Origin: Sphingobium sp. AP50 | GTDB lineage: Bacteria; Pseudomonadota; Alphaproteobacteria; Sphingomonadales; Sphingomonadaceae | Length of the DNA stretch: 64,000 bases | NCBI RefSeq assembly: GCF_900109095.1 | Contig: NZ_FNYZ01000001.1 | Coordinates: forward strand, 1 to 64,000 | Direction of reading: 5' to 3' | In this document: positions 52,564-61,583 of the stretch, piece by piece | How the letters are laid out: each line of letters begins with the position of its first letter | Numbering within the stretch: position 1 is the stretch's first letter | Notes under the pieces: generated by a model | The model's input: only the letters and a program-made list of their open reading frames with translations | What the model was told of the DNA's origin: nothing | The model's database searches: none | Translations under genes and position numbers: made by a program

Positions 52564-53477
52564 CCGTGGTCCAAGACATCGGCAAGGACGGTGTCGGCCA
52601 GCGCGGCAAGATCGCCGTCATGACGGAAGCCGAGGGCCTCGGCCGCCGGGGTCGACAGCGGAGGATAGGATCCGAACGCGGTCTCCAGCGCCGCATCGGG
52701 CTCGAAACGGACGTCGGGCGATCGCTCGCCGAAGAGGAGGTCGGCAAGATCGCCCATGCGAACCCGCACCGCAGGGAGGGTCAAGGCCTGGCCGGAGACG
52801 TCGCCGAGCGTCGCTGCATAAAGGAGATTGCCGGCGGCGCAGTTGCCCGACATCATCCAGGCTGTCGCCGCGCGGCTGACGGGCAGCACACAGGCATCGC
52901 CGTTGGCCGCAGCGTGAAAGATCTCGCTCATGAAGGCCGATTTGAGGCCCGAGGCGCCAGATGGGCGGGCGACGACGCCTGGCAGCCGCAAGGCGATGCC
53001 CCGGACGCGCCCGCGCCGATGGAAGTCGGCCAGCGCCAGTTCCATCATTCGCTTCTGCGCACCATAGACCATCGCCGGGAGTGCCGCCGTCGCATCATCG
53101 ACATGGCCCGGCAGGCTGCCGAATACCGCGATCGAACTGGCATAGACGAACCGGACGGGGCGCTTGCCCGCATCGATCTGCTCAAGAAGGCCCAGGGTAG
53201 CGTCGATATTGACACGGCGCGCCAGCAAAGGGTCCGCCTCGGCCGCGGCGCCGGGAACCGAGGCAAGATGAATGACGGTGTCGACGCCCGCGAGGGCCGC
53301 GGTAACGACCGGCGGGTCGAGGAGGTCGCCGGCGAGCGCGGTGAAGCGCTCGTCATCGATGCGCGGCGGCTCGACCCGGTCGAGCAGGCGCACTGGCTCG
53401 CGGCAGGAGCGCGCGCGCAGGCGGGCAACCAGCGCCTGTCCGACGAACCCGGTGGCGCCGGTGACGAGGATCGTCAT
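52560..53477 (-). CDS. NAD-dependent epimerase/dehydratase-family oxidoreductase
   Basis: A 305-residue extended SDR: MTILVTGATGFVGQALVARL with the TGxxGFxG loop, HLASVPGAAAEADPLLARRV, YASSIAVFGSLPGHVDDA with Ser, and MVYGAQKRMMEL with Tyr-x3-Lys. It resembles D-erythronate dehydrogenase (DenD)-type enzymes more than sugar epimerases; the true substrate is unknown. It overlaps both neighbours by four bases, so it is made together with the SDR and the cupin. Confidence 0.9.
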   Translation of the reverse strand: MTILVTGATGFVGQALVARLRARSCREPVRLLDRVEPPRIDDERFTALAGDLLDPPVVTAALAGVDTVIHLASVPGAAAEADPLLARRVNIDATLGLLEQIDAGKRPVRFVYASSIAVFGSLPGHVDDATAALPAMVYGAQKRMMELALADFHRRGRVRGIALRLPGVVARPSGASGLKSAFMSEIFHAAANGDACVLPVSRAATAWMMSGNCAAGNLLYAATLGDVSGQALTLPAVRVRMGDLADLLFGERSPDVRFEPDAALETAFGSYPPLSTPAAEALGFRHDGDLAALADTVLADVLDHG

Positions 53478-54028
53478 GCAAGCCCGTCCTCGAAGACGCC
53501 GTCGACAAGGATGAAGGCGATCCGGCAGGGCCGGTCACTGCGGTTGACCCAGCCATGGTTGGTGCCGCGCTGCACGACGATGTCGCCGGCGCGCACCACG
53601 GTTTCGCCGATGTCGAGCAGCAAGGTGATCTCGCCCGACAGGACGATGCCATAGTCGATCGAGCGCGTACGGTGGAAGCTGGCGTGACGCTTGGAAGCCT
53701 CCCCGACATGGGCATCCTTGCCACCGATATTCTCGAAGACCGCGTCGAAGTCGGCCTCGGGCTTGTCGGGCGGGATATCGAGGATGCGAATCCGCGTGCC
53801 GTGCGGCGGCGGTGCAAGGACGAGGCGATCTTCCGCCGGCTCTTCATCGTTCCGGTCGATCCGGGCCGGCGTGCCCTGCGTGTTCCAGATCTCGTAGAAG
53901 ACGAGCCCTTCCTCTCCCAATTGGTCGAAAACCCGGGTGGGAGGCCCGTCAGAAGCGATGATCGCCTTGTCCTGGCCGTCGTGACCGGTGACGATCCGGC
54001 GGATCGGCGTGCCTGGCTCGGTGCTCAT
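53474..54028 (-). CDS. Cupin-domain protein
   Basis: A 184-residue single-cupin protein: SIDYGIVLSGEITLLLDIGE (cupin motif 1, with reduced His content) and VRAGDIVVQRGTNHGWVNRS (motif 2, with the His). The N-terminal 90 residues (RRIVTGHDGQDKAIIASDGP) match the extended arm of gentisate-dioxygenase-like or transcription-associated cupins. Only one or two possible metal ligands are visible, so catalytic activity is uncertain; a binding or isomerase role is possible. Overlaps the flanking genes by four bases on each side. Confidence 0.88.
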   Translation of the reverse strand: MSTEPGTPIRRIVTGHDGQDKAIIASDGPPTRVFDQLGEEGLVFYEIWNTQGTPARIDRNDEEPAEDRLVLAPPPHGTRIRILDIPPDKPEADFDAVFENIGGKDAHVGEASKRHASFHRTRSIDYGIVLSGEITLLLDIGETVVRAGDIVVQRGTNHGWVNRSDRPCRIAFILVDGVFEDGLA

Positions 54029-55182
54029 GCGGTCCGCTCCCCAAAGGTTTCGGCGACCCAGTCGGCAATGAAGTCGCGGCCATAGGACATGTTGTCGAGG
54101 CTCACATGCTCGACGCCGCCGGTCCGCTTGTCGAAGATCTTGAACTCGCGCTTGGGTGAATTGACCAGTTGGTCATAGGTTCGCTGGGCATAGGCGAGAG
54201 GGATCTGGCGGTCGTTCTCGCCATGCGTGACGAGGAAGGGCACCTTGATGCGGTCGAGGACCCCGTCCAGCGTCACCTTGTTGGCGATCTCCATGAAGCT
54301 ATCCATGTCCGCCGCGCCCCAGACCCAGCGGACATGCTCCCAATAATGGGGCACTGGGTTCTCGCCCTCGCGCTTGAGGCGGGCATGCTGCACCGCGCCC
54401 CAGTCATGATTGGCCCCCCAGACCGCGCAGAGTGCGAAGCGGGGTTCGAAGGCTGCCGCGCGCGGCGCATAATAGCCGCCGAGCGACAGGCCCATGATGC
54501 CGATGCGGTCTTCGTCCACGTCGCGCCGGGTTTCCAGGTAGTCGAACACCTTCGAGGCCCAGCGCTCGCTATCCGGCACGGCGACAAGGCCATGGGTGCG
54601 CAGGGCTTCGCCGGTACCGGGCTGGTCGATATGGAGCGTCGAGACGCCGCGCCGCGCGAGCTCTGCACCGAGACGGGTCCAGACCAGCATTTCCTTCGAG
54701 CTGTCGAGGCCGTTCACGAACACCAGCGTCGGACGCTCGCCCTCGCCATGGGTCGCGCCCATGAAGTAGCCGGGGATGATCCCGCCCTCATAGGGTATTT
54801 CCACCCGCTCGAGATTGTCGCGCCCAAGCAGGATGGCGCGGCGGAACGCATCCTGGCCCTTCTCGAAGACCGCCATCCGCGATGGGGCGCCGTGCGCCTG
54901 CATGCGCTCGGCCGTCTGGTAGTAGAGGGCCGCGCGGTGCAGCTTGGTCCCGGCCGAGAAATTGCGGCCCAGCGCCGCATCCTCATGGGCCAGGGCGTCG
55001 AGCCTGTCGGCCATCGCCACCCAGCTGGCCATGAAGGCGGCCGTGCCCGCATCGGCCCCGCGCTTCGCCGCGTCCCGCAGGGGCGCGCACATCTCTTCGA
55101 TCTCGCCGATCTGGGCACCGCTTTCGATGGCGATGTCGACGGAGAGGTTCCAGACATAATTGTCCGGGAAATAGCTGAACAT
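54025..55182 (-). CDS. Alpha/beta hydrolase (C-C hydrolase-like)
   Basis: A 385-residue hydrolase with a helical N-terminal cap (residues 1-130) and an alpha/beta core: RPTLVFVNGLDSSKEMLVWT (oxyanion region), GIMGLSLGGYYAPRAAAFEP with the nucleophile Ser in GLSLGG, a later Asp in VTHGENDRQIP, and His in GGVEHVSLDN. This layout is that of the FrsA/DHPON-hydrolase-type family, some of which cleave carbon-carbon bonds in pyridine or aromatic catabolism. The actual substrate is unknown. ATG with AAAGGAA upstream, 12 bases after the dioxygenase gene. Confidence 0.88.
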   Translation of the reverse strand: MFSYFPDNYVWNLSVDIAIESGAQIGEIEEMCAPLRDAAKRGADAGTAAFMASWVAMADRLDALAHEDAALGRNFSAGTKLHRAALYYQTAERMQAHGAPSRMAVFEKGQDAFRRAILLGRDNLERVEIPYEGGIIPGYFMGATHGEGERPTLVFVNGLDSSKEMLVWTRLGAELARRGVSTLHIDQPGTGEALRTHGLVAVPDSERWASKVFDYLETRRDVDEDRIGIMGLSLGGYYAPRAAAFEPRFALCAVWGANHDWGAVQHARLKREGENPVPHYWEHVRWVWGAADMDSFMEIANKVTLDGVLDRIKVPFLVTHGENDRQIPLAYAQRTYDQLVNSPKREFKIFDKRTGGVEHVSLDNMSYGRDFIADWVAETFGERTA

Positions 55183-55194
55183 CGTCGATTTCCT

Positions 55195-56250
55195 TTAGAG
55201 GGCGTGCTCGTCCTGCGCGGTGATCGCGTCCAGGCCGGAGGGAAGCGCCGGCCTGGCGTCCTTGCGGAACGGCTCGAGCGACGTGCCCTCGGGATCGAAG
55301 CGCATGTCCCAATTATCGTTGTCCGTCCGGAAGAAGGACGGCGTATTGTGAGCCCAGAGCAAGGATCCGAACTTCCAGTCCCACGCGCGAGGAACCCAAT
55401 TGTCGTCGAGATAATCGGTGTCGCAGTGATATTCCGCTTCGCCGCCGTTGGGATTGTCGAGATAGTAGTAGATAGCGGAAGTGATGCGGTGCCGGGACAG
55501 TCCGCCCGAGCTGTTGGGCGAGGTGTTCGTCCAGCCGCGTTCCGCCATGATGTTCGCGCCCAGCATGACCTCGTCGATATCCTCGAGGCCGAAGGCGAGA
55601 TGCATGAAGCCCTGCGCGTCGGGTGCGACCGGCAGGGCGGTGTTCACCCAGAAGATCGAGTGATGCTCGTAGGTTCCATTGGCGCGGGCGAAGACGCCGA
55701 GGCCTTCGCTGTGATCGGTGAGCCGGAAGCCGAGGCGATCGCGGTAGAATTCAAAGGATTTCACATAGTCGTGTGAGAAGAAGACGACGTGATTGAGCGT
55801 CTTGGGACGCGCCCGGCTGCGCCACTTGCGATGCTGGTTGAGCCGCTGGATGCAGCCGGGCGCGTTGACGGCATCGGGCTGCGAGACCACTGGGCGCTTG
55901 GCCCATAGCCTCAGTGCAAAAGGCATCCCGTCGTCGCCGAAGGCGTAGGCGGTGCCATCCTCGTCGCGGCGTACGTCGCGGTCCCGCGAAAGATCGCGCA
56001 CCAACGCCTCCAGTGCTTCGGGCGTGTCGACACCCCAGGTGACGAGCTTCACGCCGGGCCAGTCGAACCAGTCGGCGAGCCCGGTATCGTCGCGCCGTCG
56101 CACGATGACGCGCGAACCGCTGGCGACCTCGAAGATGCTCTCGCGTGCGTCGCGCGAAACCGGCTCGAGGCCGAAGTCGTCCCAGAAGCGCGTGCAGGCC
56201 TCGAGGTCGTCGACCCCGTAGATAACGCTTTCAATGCCAAGGATTGCCAT
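55195..56250 (-). CDS. VOC-family extradiol-type ring-cleavage dioxygenase
   Basis: A 351-residue protein with two vicinal-oxygen-chelate modules: LGIESVIYGVDDLEACTRFW at the N-terminus, and the catalytic half with TLNHVVFFSHDYVKSFEFYR (His), QGFMHLAFGLEDIDEVML (His) and NGGEAEYHCDTDYLDD (Glu). His-His-Glu binds Fe(II) in type I extradiol dioxygenases, which open catechol-type rings. ATG 56250 has GGAG upstream. Immediately after the FAD monooxygenase gene, which could supply the hydroxylated substrate. Confidence 0.92.
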   Translation of the reverse strand: MAILGIESVIYGVDDLEACTRFWDDFGLEPVSRDARESIFEVASGSRVIVRRRDDTGLADWFDWPGVKLVTWGVDTPEALEALVRDLSRDRDVRRDEDGTAYAFGDDGMPFALRLWAKRPVVSQPDAVNAPGCIQRLNQHRKWRSRARPKTLNHVVFFSHDYVKSFEFYRDRLGFRLTDHSEGLGVFARANGTYEHHSIFWVNTALPVAPDAQGFMHLAFGLEDIDEVMLGANIMAERGWTNTSPNSSGGLSRHRITSAIYYYLDNPNGGEAEYHCDTDYLDDNWVPRAWDWKFGSLLWAHNTPSFFRTDNDNWDMRFDPEGTSLEPFRKDARPALPSGLDAITAQDEHAL

Positions 56251-56263
56251 GGGTGGTCTCCGA

Positions 56264-57403
56264 TCAGATTTTTTGGTTGAGCGCCTGCTGGGCGGCGTGC
56301 ATGAGGTGGTTGAGCTTGTCGGGGGAGCCGCCGGCCTGCTGCATGGCGCCGATCTCGACCGAGCTTTCCACCACCAGGCGGCAGCGTTCCCAGCGCCGGT
56401 CGGCAAAGCGGGTGAAGATTGCTGCGGGATCGCCGCCGAGAGCCAGCGCCTCGCCGAGCGCCAGCGCGTCCTCGATCGCGATGCCGGCGCCGGATGCCAG
56501 GTGCGGCGTCGTTGCATGCACCGCATCACCGATCAGGACGGTACGCCCCTTGTGCCACGGACGCGGCAGCAAGAGGGCATCGAGTGGCCGGCTGATGACT
56601 TCGGTCGTGCCATCGATCGTATCGCGCAGGCGCCCGAGTGCCCCGCCGAACGGGGCCAACAGCGCCCGCAGTCCTTCGGCGGCGGTGGCGTCGTCGATCC
56701 GACGCCGCGCGGGCGCGTTCTCGAGCACCCACAGGTACATCTGGTCGTTCGAGCATGGCATGAGCCCCGCCGTGATGTCGGGGGCCATGAAGAAGAATGG
56801 CCGGTCGATCTCGGATGGTCGGTCGGCCAGCATCCGCCAGCAATATTGCCCGGTATAGCGAGGCTCCGGCGCGTCGGGGAAGAGCAGGTCCCTGGTCGTA
56901 GAGAAGGCGCCGTCCGCGCCGACGGCGAATTGATAATGGCCGTTCGAGCCGTCCGAGAAGCGGGCGAGAAGCCCTTCTCCGCCTTCCTCAAGGCTCGAAA
57001 CGGTGATCCCAAGCCGGACCTCGACGCCCAGCTGCCGCACGCGCTCGGAAAGAATGCGGTGAAGGCGCGGCCGCAGGATCCCGCCCGCCGTGGGCAAGTC
57101 GGGTTCGAGCCGCTCCATCGGCAGTTCCGCGACGACCCTGCCATCGGGCGCGCAGATATAGCTGCCCGTGCCAATATAGAAGCCTTCCGCCATCACCGCC
57201 TGAAGCAGGCCAAGGCGCTTGAGGGCCCGGTAGGTCGGGCCGGTGATGCTGATCCCGGCACCGGCCACGCGCCAGTCCGGATCGGCCTCGACGAGGTGCA
57301 CCGCATGCCCCGCCTCGCGCGCGCGGATCGCGAAGGACATGCCCGCAATGCCGCCGCCGATCACGAGGAGCGGGAGCGATCTCCCGGTGTCATTATCGTT
57401 CAT
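56264..57403 (-). CDS. FAD-dependent aromatic monooxygenase
   Basis: A 379-residue group A flavin monooxygenase: LLVIGGGIAGMSFAIRAREA (FAD GxGxxG motif at the N-terminus), the DG-type motif in FAVGADGAFSTTRDLLF, and GRTVLIGDAVHATTPHLASG (GD motif that binds the flavin ribityl chain). Members (salicylate hydroxylase, 6-hydroxynicotinate monooxygenase) hydroxylate aromatic rings with NAD(P)H and O2. The pairing with an extradiol dioxygenase indicates ring activation before cleavage. ATG 57403 with GAGAGG upstream. Confidence 0.93.
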   Translation of the reverse strand: MNDNDTGRSLPLLVIGGGIAGMSFAIRAREAGHAVHLVEADPDWRVAGAGISITGPTYRALKRLGLLQAVMAEGFYIGTGSYICAPDGRVVAELPMERLEPDLPTAGGILRPRLHRILSERVRQLGVEVRLGITVSSLEEGGEGLLARFSDGSNGHYQFAVGADGAFSTTRDLLFPDAPEPRYTGQYCWRMLADRPSEIDRPFFFMAPDITAGLMPCSNDQMYLWVLENAPARRRIDDATAAEGLRALLAPFGGALGRLRDTIDGTTEVISRPLDALLLPRPWHKGRTVLIGDAVHATTPHLASGAGIAIEDALALGEALALGGDPAAIFTRFADRRWERCRLVVESSVEIGAMQQAGGSPDKLNHLMHAAQQALNQKI

Positions 57404-57474
57404 AGTCGTGCCTCTCGTGCGGCCCCGCGCCCAAGGCCGAGGCCTGTTCATTGCTTCGTCCTATCCGGCCTCGG

Positions 57475-58062
57475 TCAGGCGATCCGGTTCGCCTCGTCGA
57501 ACGCCAGGCGTGGAAGCCGCTCGAACATCCCTTCGCCGTTCCCGAATCCCATCGAGCAGATGAAATCAGCCTCGAGATCCTCGTCGGCAAAGAAGGCGTC
57601 CTTGACCTTGACCGGATCGAACCCCGACATCGGCCCGCAATCGAGGCCGAGCGCCCGCGCCGCCAGCAGCAGGTAAGCGCCTTGCAGCGTGGTATTGCGC
57701 ACGGCGGTCGGTACCCCGAACCGGGGGTCTGCCATCATGTCGTGCATATGCGGGGCGTGGGGGAAGAGGACCGGCATGTTGCGCACGAAACCGAGGTCGC
57801 GCGCGACGATGACGGTCACCGGCGCGCTCAGGATCTTGGCGGCATTGGGGCCCATCGCGCAGGCGGCGAGGCGCAGCCGCGCCTCGTTGCCGCGGACCCA
57901 GATGAAGCGTGCGGGACTGGTGTTGGCGGATGTCGGGCCCAGCCGCGCGAGATCATAGACCTCGCGGATCAGTTCGTCCCCGACGTCCCGGTCGCTCCAT
58001 CCATTATGGCTCCGGGCCGTGCGGAACAGAAGGTCGAGGCCCTTGTCGTCGATGCGTGTCAT
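57475..58062 (-). CDS. Nitroreductase-family protein, malonic semialdehyde reductase (RutE)-like
   Basis: A 195-residue FMN oxidoreductase of the RutE/HadB-like branch: LDLLFRTARSHNGWSDRDVG, ARLGPTSANTSPARFIWVRG, LAACAMGPNAAKILSAPVTV, ARALGLDCGPMSGFDPVKVK. RutE reduces malonic semialdehyde to 3-hydroxypropionate. Here it may detoxify a semialdehyde formed by ring cleavage, or reduce another pathway intermediate. Stands between the amidohydrolase and monooxygenase genes on the same strand, 12 and 71 bases away. Confidence 0.9.
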   Translation of the reverse strand: MTRIDDKGLDLLFRTARSHNGWSDRDVGDELIREVYDLARLGPTSANTSPARFIWVRGNEARLRLAACAMGPNAAKILSAPVTVIVARDLGFVRNMPVLFPHAPHMHDMMADPRFGVPTAVRNTTLQGAYLLLAARALGLDCGPMSGFDPVKVKDAFFADEDLEADFICSMGFGNGEGMFERLPRLAFDEANRIA

Positions 58063-58074
58063 CCTGCGTCGCCC

Positions 58075-59052
58075 TCAGAACCGGAAGAGCTTCTGGGCAT
58101 TTTCGTCGAGGATCATCCGCTTCTCCTCGGCGGTGAGATAAGGGTTGGTCTCGATGTAACTGACCACCTCGACGAGGCTGGCGAAGATCTCGTCCGAGCC
58201 CAGGAGCAGGCGATCCACGCCGTAGCTGCTCTTCACGCATTTCATGGCCTCGGGAATGTCCTGGACGCTGGTATCGTACCAGAAGCGTCGGAACGGCTTC
58301 ATCGGATCGTCGATGGTGATCGGCGTATCCTTGATCCAGGAGAAGAAGCCACCGCCCACCGCATCCTTGGCGCTCAGCGTCAGGGCACGGTCGAGGTTTC
58401 GGCGGATGCGCTCCCAGGTATAGGGCAGATAACCCCCGCAGACCGCAAAGATGAACTCGATGTCGGGATAGCGGGCGCTGAGACCCGAATAGACGATGCG
58501 CTGGGCGGCCATTTGCACCTGCGCCATCGAGCCGATCGCGGTGTGGAGGCCGAAGTCACCCATGCCATGATGGCACATGCTGTGGCTGCCCACCGGATGC
58601 ACGTAGGCCTTGGCCTTGCGGCGGTTCATCTCCGCCCAGAAGGGGTCGAACGCCTTGTCGTCGAGCGGCCGCTCGTGGAAGAGCGTCGGGAAGCAGATGC
58701 CGGCGAAACCGAGCTGGTCGAGGCAGCGCTGCATCTCGCTGATGGCCTCGTCGACATAGGGCAGCGGTACCCAGCCGAAGGCACGAAAGCGGCCGCCATG
58801 CTGCTGGCTTGTCTCGGCATAGAGGTCGTTGACGAGCCGGGCGGCCTCCACCGCCCCTTCGACGTTGCGAACCTGCGTGTCGAGCGCGGCGGACGAGAGG
58901 ATCTGCACCTCGGTACAGGTGTCATCCATCGCCTTGAGACGGGAAGACAGGTCCGGGGACTGGCCGGCCCCGCGGGCCTGGTTGAGGCCGAGATCGACCA
59001 GCCGGTCGGTGTAGCGCTCCGGATAGTAATGAGCGTGGACGTCGATGCGCAC
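58075..59052 (-). CDS. Amidohydrolase-family decarboxylase (ACMSD-like)
   Basis: A 325-residue metal-dependent enzyme: MRIDVHAHYYPERYTDRLVD (His-x-His), AYVHPVGSHSMCHHG (metal His), FAVCGGYLPYTWERIRRNLD (an active-site segment with Cys where His is usual) and DRLLLGSDEIFASL (catalytic Asp). This is the aminocarboxymuconate-semialdehyde/gamma-resorcylate decarboxylase family of non-hydrolytic decarboxylases. GTG start with GGAGGGG six bases upstream. First gene of the long minus-strand operon, divergent from a LysR gene. Confidence 0.9.
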   Translation of the reverse strand: MRIDVHAHYYPERYTDRLVDLGLNQARGAGQSPDLSSRLKAMDDTCTEVQILSSAALDTQVRNVEGAVEAARLVNDLYAETSQQHGGRFRAFGWVPLPYVDEAISEMQRCLDQLGFAGICFPTLFHERPLDDKAFDPFWAEMNRRKAKAYVHPVGSHSMCHHGMGDFGLHTAIGSMAQVQMAAQRIVYSGLSARYPDIEFIFAVCGGYLPYTWERIRRNLDRALTLSAKDAVGGGFFSWIKDTPITIDDPMKPFRRFWYDTSVQDIPEAMKCVKSSYGVDRLLLGSDEIFASLVEVVSYIETNPYLTAEEKRMILDENAQKLFRF

Positions 59053-59273
59053 TGAACCCCTCCATTCTTGTTCCGGACGGGCTTATGGTTGCGGCAACGG
59101 GCTGGCCAATCACTAAGGACTATCCGCTCATGTCGTTTATTTATCCCACTTTCGATGGTGAAGGGCTAGGATAGCCGCAAGGGTGCGGCCGCGGGGACCG
59201 CACGGGAAACGCGGGTCGAGGACACGATGAACGGGTGCCGGCGCTCCGCGGGACGACGGACGCAAGGCCTGAC
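59053..59273. promoter_or_regulatory. Divergent promoter region of catabolic operon and LysR gene
   Basis: A 220-base gap separates two divergent genes, the usual place for a LysR binding site. AT-rich ATGTCGTTTATTTATCCCAC at 59130-59149 is the most promoter-like stretch. No T-N11-A dyad could be fixed with confidence. Confidence 0.4.
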
Positions 59274-60208
59274 ATGAAACGGTTCAACTTCAATTTGTTC
59301 TTCGCGCTCGATGCGATCCTCCATGCACGGACGTTGACCGAGGCGGCCAACAACCTGCACGTCACGCAGCCAGCGATGAGCGTGTCCCTCAAGAAGCTGC
59401 GCGCCTATTTCGAGGATGAGCTGGTCGTCTACTCTGCGACCGAGACCCGCTACACGGAACTTGCGATCGCGCTGCGGCCACGGATCCGCGCCACGCTGCA
59501 ATCCGCACGCGACGCCCTCGGCCTCTCACTGGACTTCGATCCGCTCACCGATGGGCGGACGTTGACGGTGACGGCACCCGACATCGTCGAATATGTCTTC
59601 CTGAACGAAGTGTTCGGGGCCGTCCAGCGCGAGGCACCGCATCTCTCCCTGGTGTCGAAGCCATTTCCTACGAGCCGGTCGACCTCCTGTTTCGTGAACC
59701 GCTGGACGTCGCCATCGTCTCGGAGGCGTTCTCCTTGCCCGACTATCCTTCCATGGAGCTGTTCAGCGACGAACTGTGCTGTCTCATATGGGAGGGCAAC
59801 AGCAAGGTCGGCGAGACGATGACGGAAGCGGAGTATTTCAGCCTGCGGCACGCCGCCATCGAGCATACGCCCAATGCGATGCGGCATCCCGTGGGAGCGG
59901 CCTTGCACCACCTGCACGGCCGGCGGGACATCGCCGTCAAGACGGGCGCCTATTCGACGCTCCCCCGCCTCGTGGTGGGAGGAGACCTCGTCATCACCAC
60001 GCTGCGTCGCTTCGCGGACATGTGCGCCAGCACGATGCCACTGCGCGTCGTGCCCTGCCCGGTCGAAACGCCTCGCCTGACCTTCGTCGCGCAATGGCAG
60101 TCCTACCGGGATCGGGAGCCGATCATCCTTTGGCTGGTCGAATTGATGAAGCGGGTTTCCATGCAAATGGCCCCGGCATCCGTTCCGGAGCCGGGGCTAG
60201 CAGCCTGA
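59274..60208 (+). pseudogene. LysR-family regulator of the catabolic operon, frameshifted
   Basis: About 311 residues if repaired. The HTH is intact at the N-terminus: MKRFNFNLFFALDAILHART, LTEAANNLHVTQPAMSVSLK. The effector domain runs to HLSLVSKP near 59662, where one base appears missing in CCATTTCCTACGAG. The next frame continues YEPVDLLFREPLDVAIVSEA and PDYPSMELFSDELCCLIWEG to the stop. NodD/PnpR-like LysR type. Divergent from the catabolic operon and therefore its likely activator. As with other indels here, a sequencing error is possible. Confidence 0.85.
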
Positions 60209-60235
60209 ACTATGGTGAAATCCGGGACGCTGTTG

Positions 60236-61567
60236 CTAGGCGCGCGCTTCGGCAGGACGGTCGCCGATGCGGCGATAGGCGAGCACCAGGCCGATCCAGC
60301 CAAGGACCACGAAGGCTGGGGCCGCGAGCATGGCGTAGCGAAGCGCGTCGAGGCCCAGCCTGGGCGCCAGGGCATCGCTGAGCAGCCCGACCAGCGTCGG
60401 TCCGAAGCCGAAGCCGATGAGGGTCTGGCCCAGGACAAGGAAGGATGACGCAACGCCCCGGTTCTGGGGCCCGACGAGGCCGATGGCCACGGCGATGACC
60501 GGCCCCGTATGGGCAGCGACAAGAAATGCTCCAAGGCCGCCCCCCACGAGCACGAATGGCAAGGTCGGGCCAAAGCAGAACAGCACAAGCGCGATCGGTG
60601 CGAACAGGACGGTACAGATCGGCACGAGGAGACCAGCGCGTAAAGTGCCTTGCCGGCGCGTCAGGTAGCTGGCGGCGAGACCGCCCAGCACCGTACCGGC
60701 CACGCCGCCAAGGCCTACCACCGGACCAGCAATCAATCCGACGTCCCCTTGGCTCACATGGTAAAGGCGCATGAGCAGGGCCGAGCCCCAGCTTGCGGCG
60801 ATCGCCTGCGTGGAGGAGAGCGCCGTCGCGGTGAAGACGACCATCACGAAGTCGCGCTGGGCAAAAAGTTCACGGAATGCGCCGAGCAGGCCGGTCGTGG
60901 TGGATGGAAGCGGCGGCGCGACTTCAGAGGCACCGCGAACAGGCTCGCGCACCGTCAGCCAGACGATCACAGCCAGGACGAGGCCAGGCAGGCCAATGAT
61001 GTGGAAAGCGGCGCGCCAGCCGTGCGCCTCGGCGACCTTGCCCGCGATCACCGCGCCGAGCACGATGCCGATGAACGCGCCCGCCTGGAACAGCGCGAAA
61101 GCCTTGGGGCGCCTCGCCGGAGAGAAATAGTCGCCGATCAGCGGATAAGCGGTCGGATAGCAGGTCGCCTCTCCGACGCCGACGCCGATGCGGGCGGCGA
61201 GCATGGTGGCAAAGCCGGTCGCATAGCCCGTCAGGGCGGTCATGCCTGACCAGAGCGCGACGCCCACGGCCAGGATGTTGCGACGGTTGGTCCGGTCCGC
61301 GAGGCGCGCGACCGGAACGCCGAACAGGGCATAGAAGATGGCAAAGCCGAGCCCCGCGAGCAGGCCGATCTGGCCGTCCGAGAAGCCGAATTCGAGCCTG
61401 ATCGGCTCGACCAGGATACTGATGATGGCCCGGTCCACCGCATTGAAGCTGTGGACGAGAACGAGAAGCATGAGGACGTACCAGGCATAGATGCCTGTTC
61501 GGGTCGGTTCGACCTCCAGGCGGTTGCCTGGAGGCGTGGCAAGATCGGCGGGGCTTGAAGCGTTCAT
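60236..61567 (-). CDS. Major facilitator superfamily transporter
   Basis: A 443-residue inner-membrane protein with about twelve hydrophobic segments: WYVLMLLVLVHSFNAVDRAI (TM1 with the conserved Asp), YALFGVPVARLADRTNRRNI (the MFS A-motif after TM2), GVGEATCYPTAYPLIGDYF, GWRAAFHIIGLPGLVLAVIV, GLVGPQNRGVASSFLVLGQT. It resembles spinster-like sphingomonad MFS proteins found beside TonB receptors and catabolic genes. Probably imports the pathway substrate across the inner membrane. Lies 16 bases from the TonB receptor gene, same strand. Confidence 0.92.
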   Translation of the reverse strand: MNASSPADLATPPGNRLEVEPTRTGIYAWYVLMLLVLVHSFNAVDRAIISILVEPIRLEFGFSDGQIGLLAGLGFAIFYALFGVPVARLADRTNRRNILAVGVALWSGMTALTGYATGFATMLAARIGVGVGEATCYPTAYPLIGDYFSPARRPKAFALFQAGAFIGIVLGAVIAGKVAEAHGWRAAFHIIGLPGLVLAVIVWLTVREPVRGASEVAPPLPSTTTGLLGAFRELFAQRDFVMVVFTATALSSTQAIAASWGSALLMRLYHVSQGDVGLIAGPVVGLGGVAGTVLGGLAASYLTRRQGTLRAGLLVPICTVLFAPIALVLFCFGPTLPFVLVGGGLGAFLVAAHTGPVIAVAIGLVGPQNRGVASSFLVLGQTLIGFGFGPTLVGLLSDALAPRLGLDALRYAMLAAPAFVVLGWIGLVLAYRRIGDRPAEARA

Positions 61568-61583
61568 CTGTCAGGCAGCCCTT

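Noticed and set aside
54169-55776. Plus-strand open frame of about 535 codons
   Set aside because: It is the antisense of the hydrolase and dioxygenase genes, which have clear family motifs; GC-rich codon bias creates such shadows.
57451-59055. Plus-strand open frame of about 534 codons
   Set aside because: Antisense of the RutE-like and amidohydrolase genes; no recognisable protein sequence.
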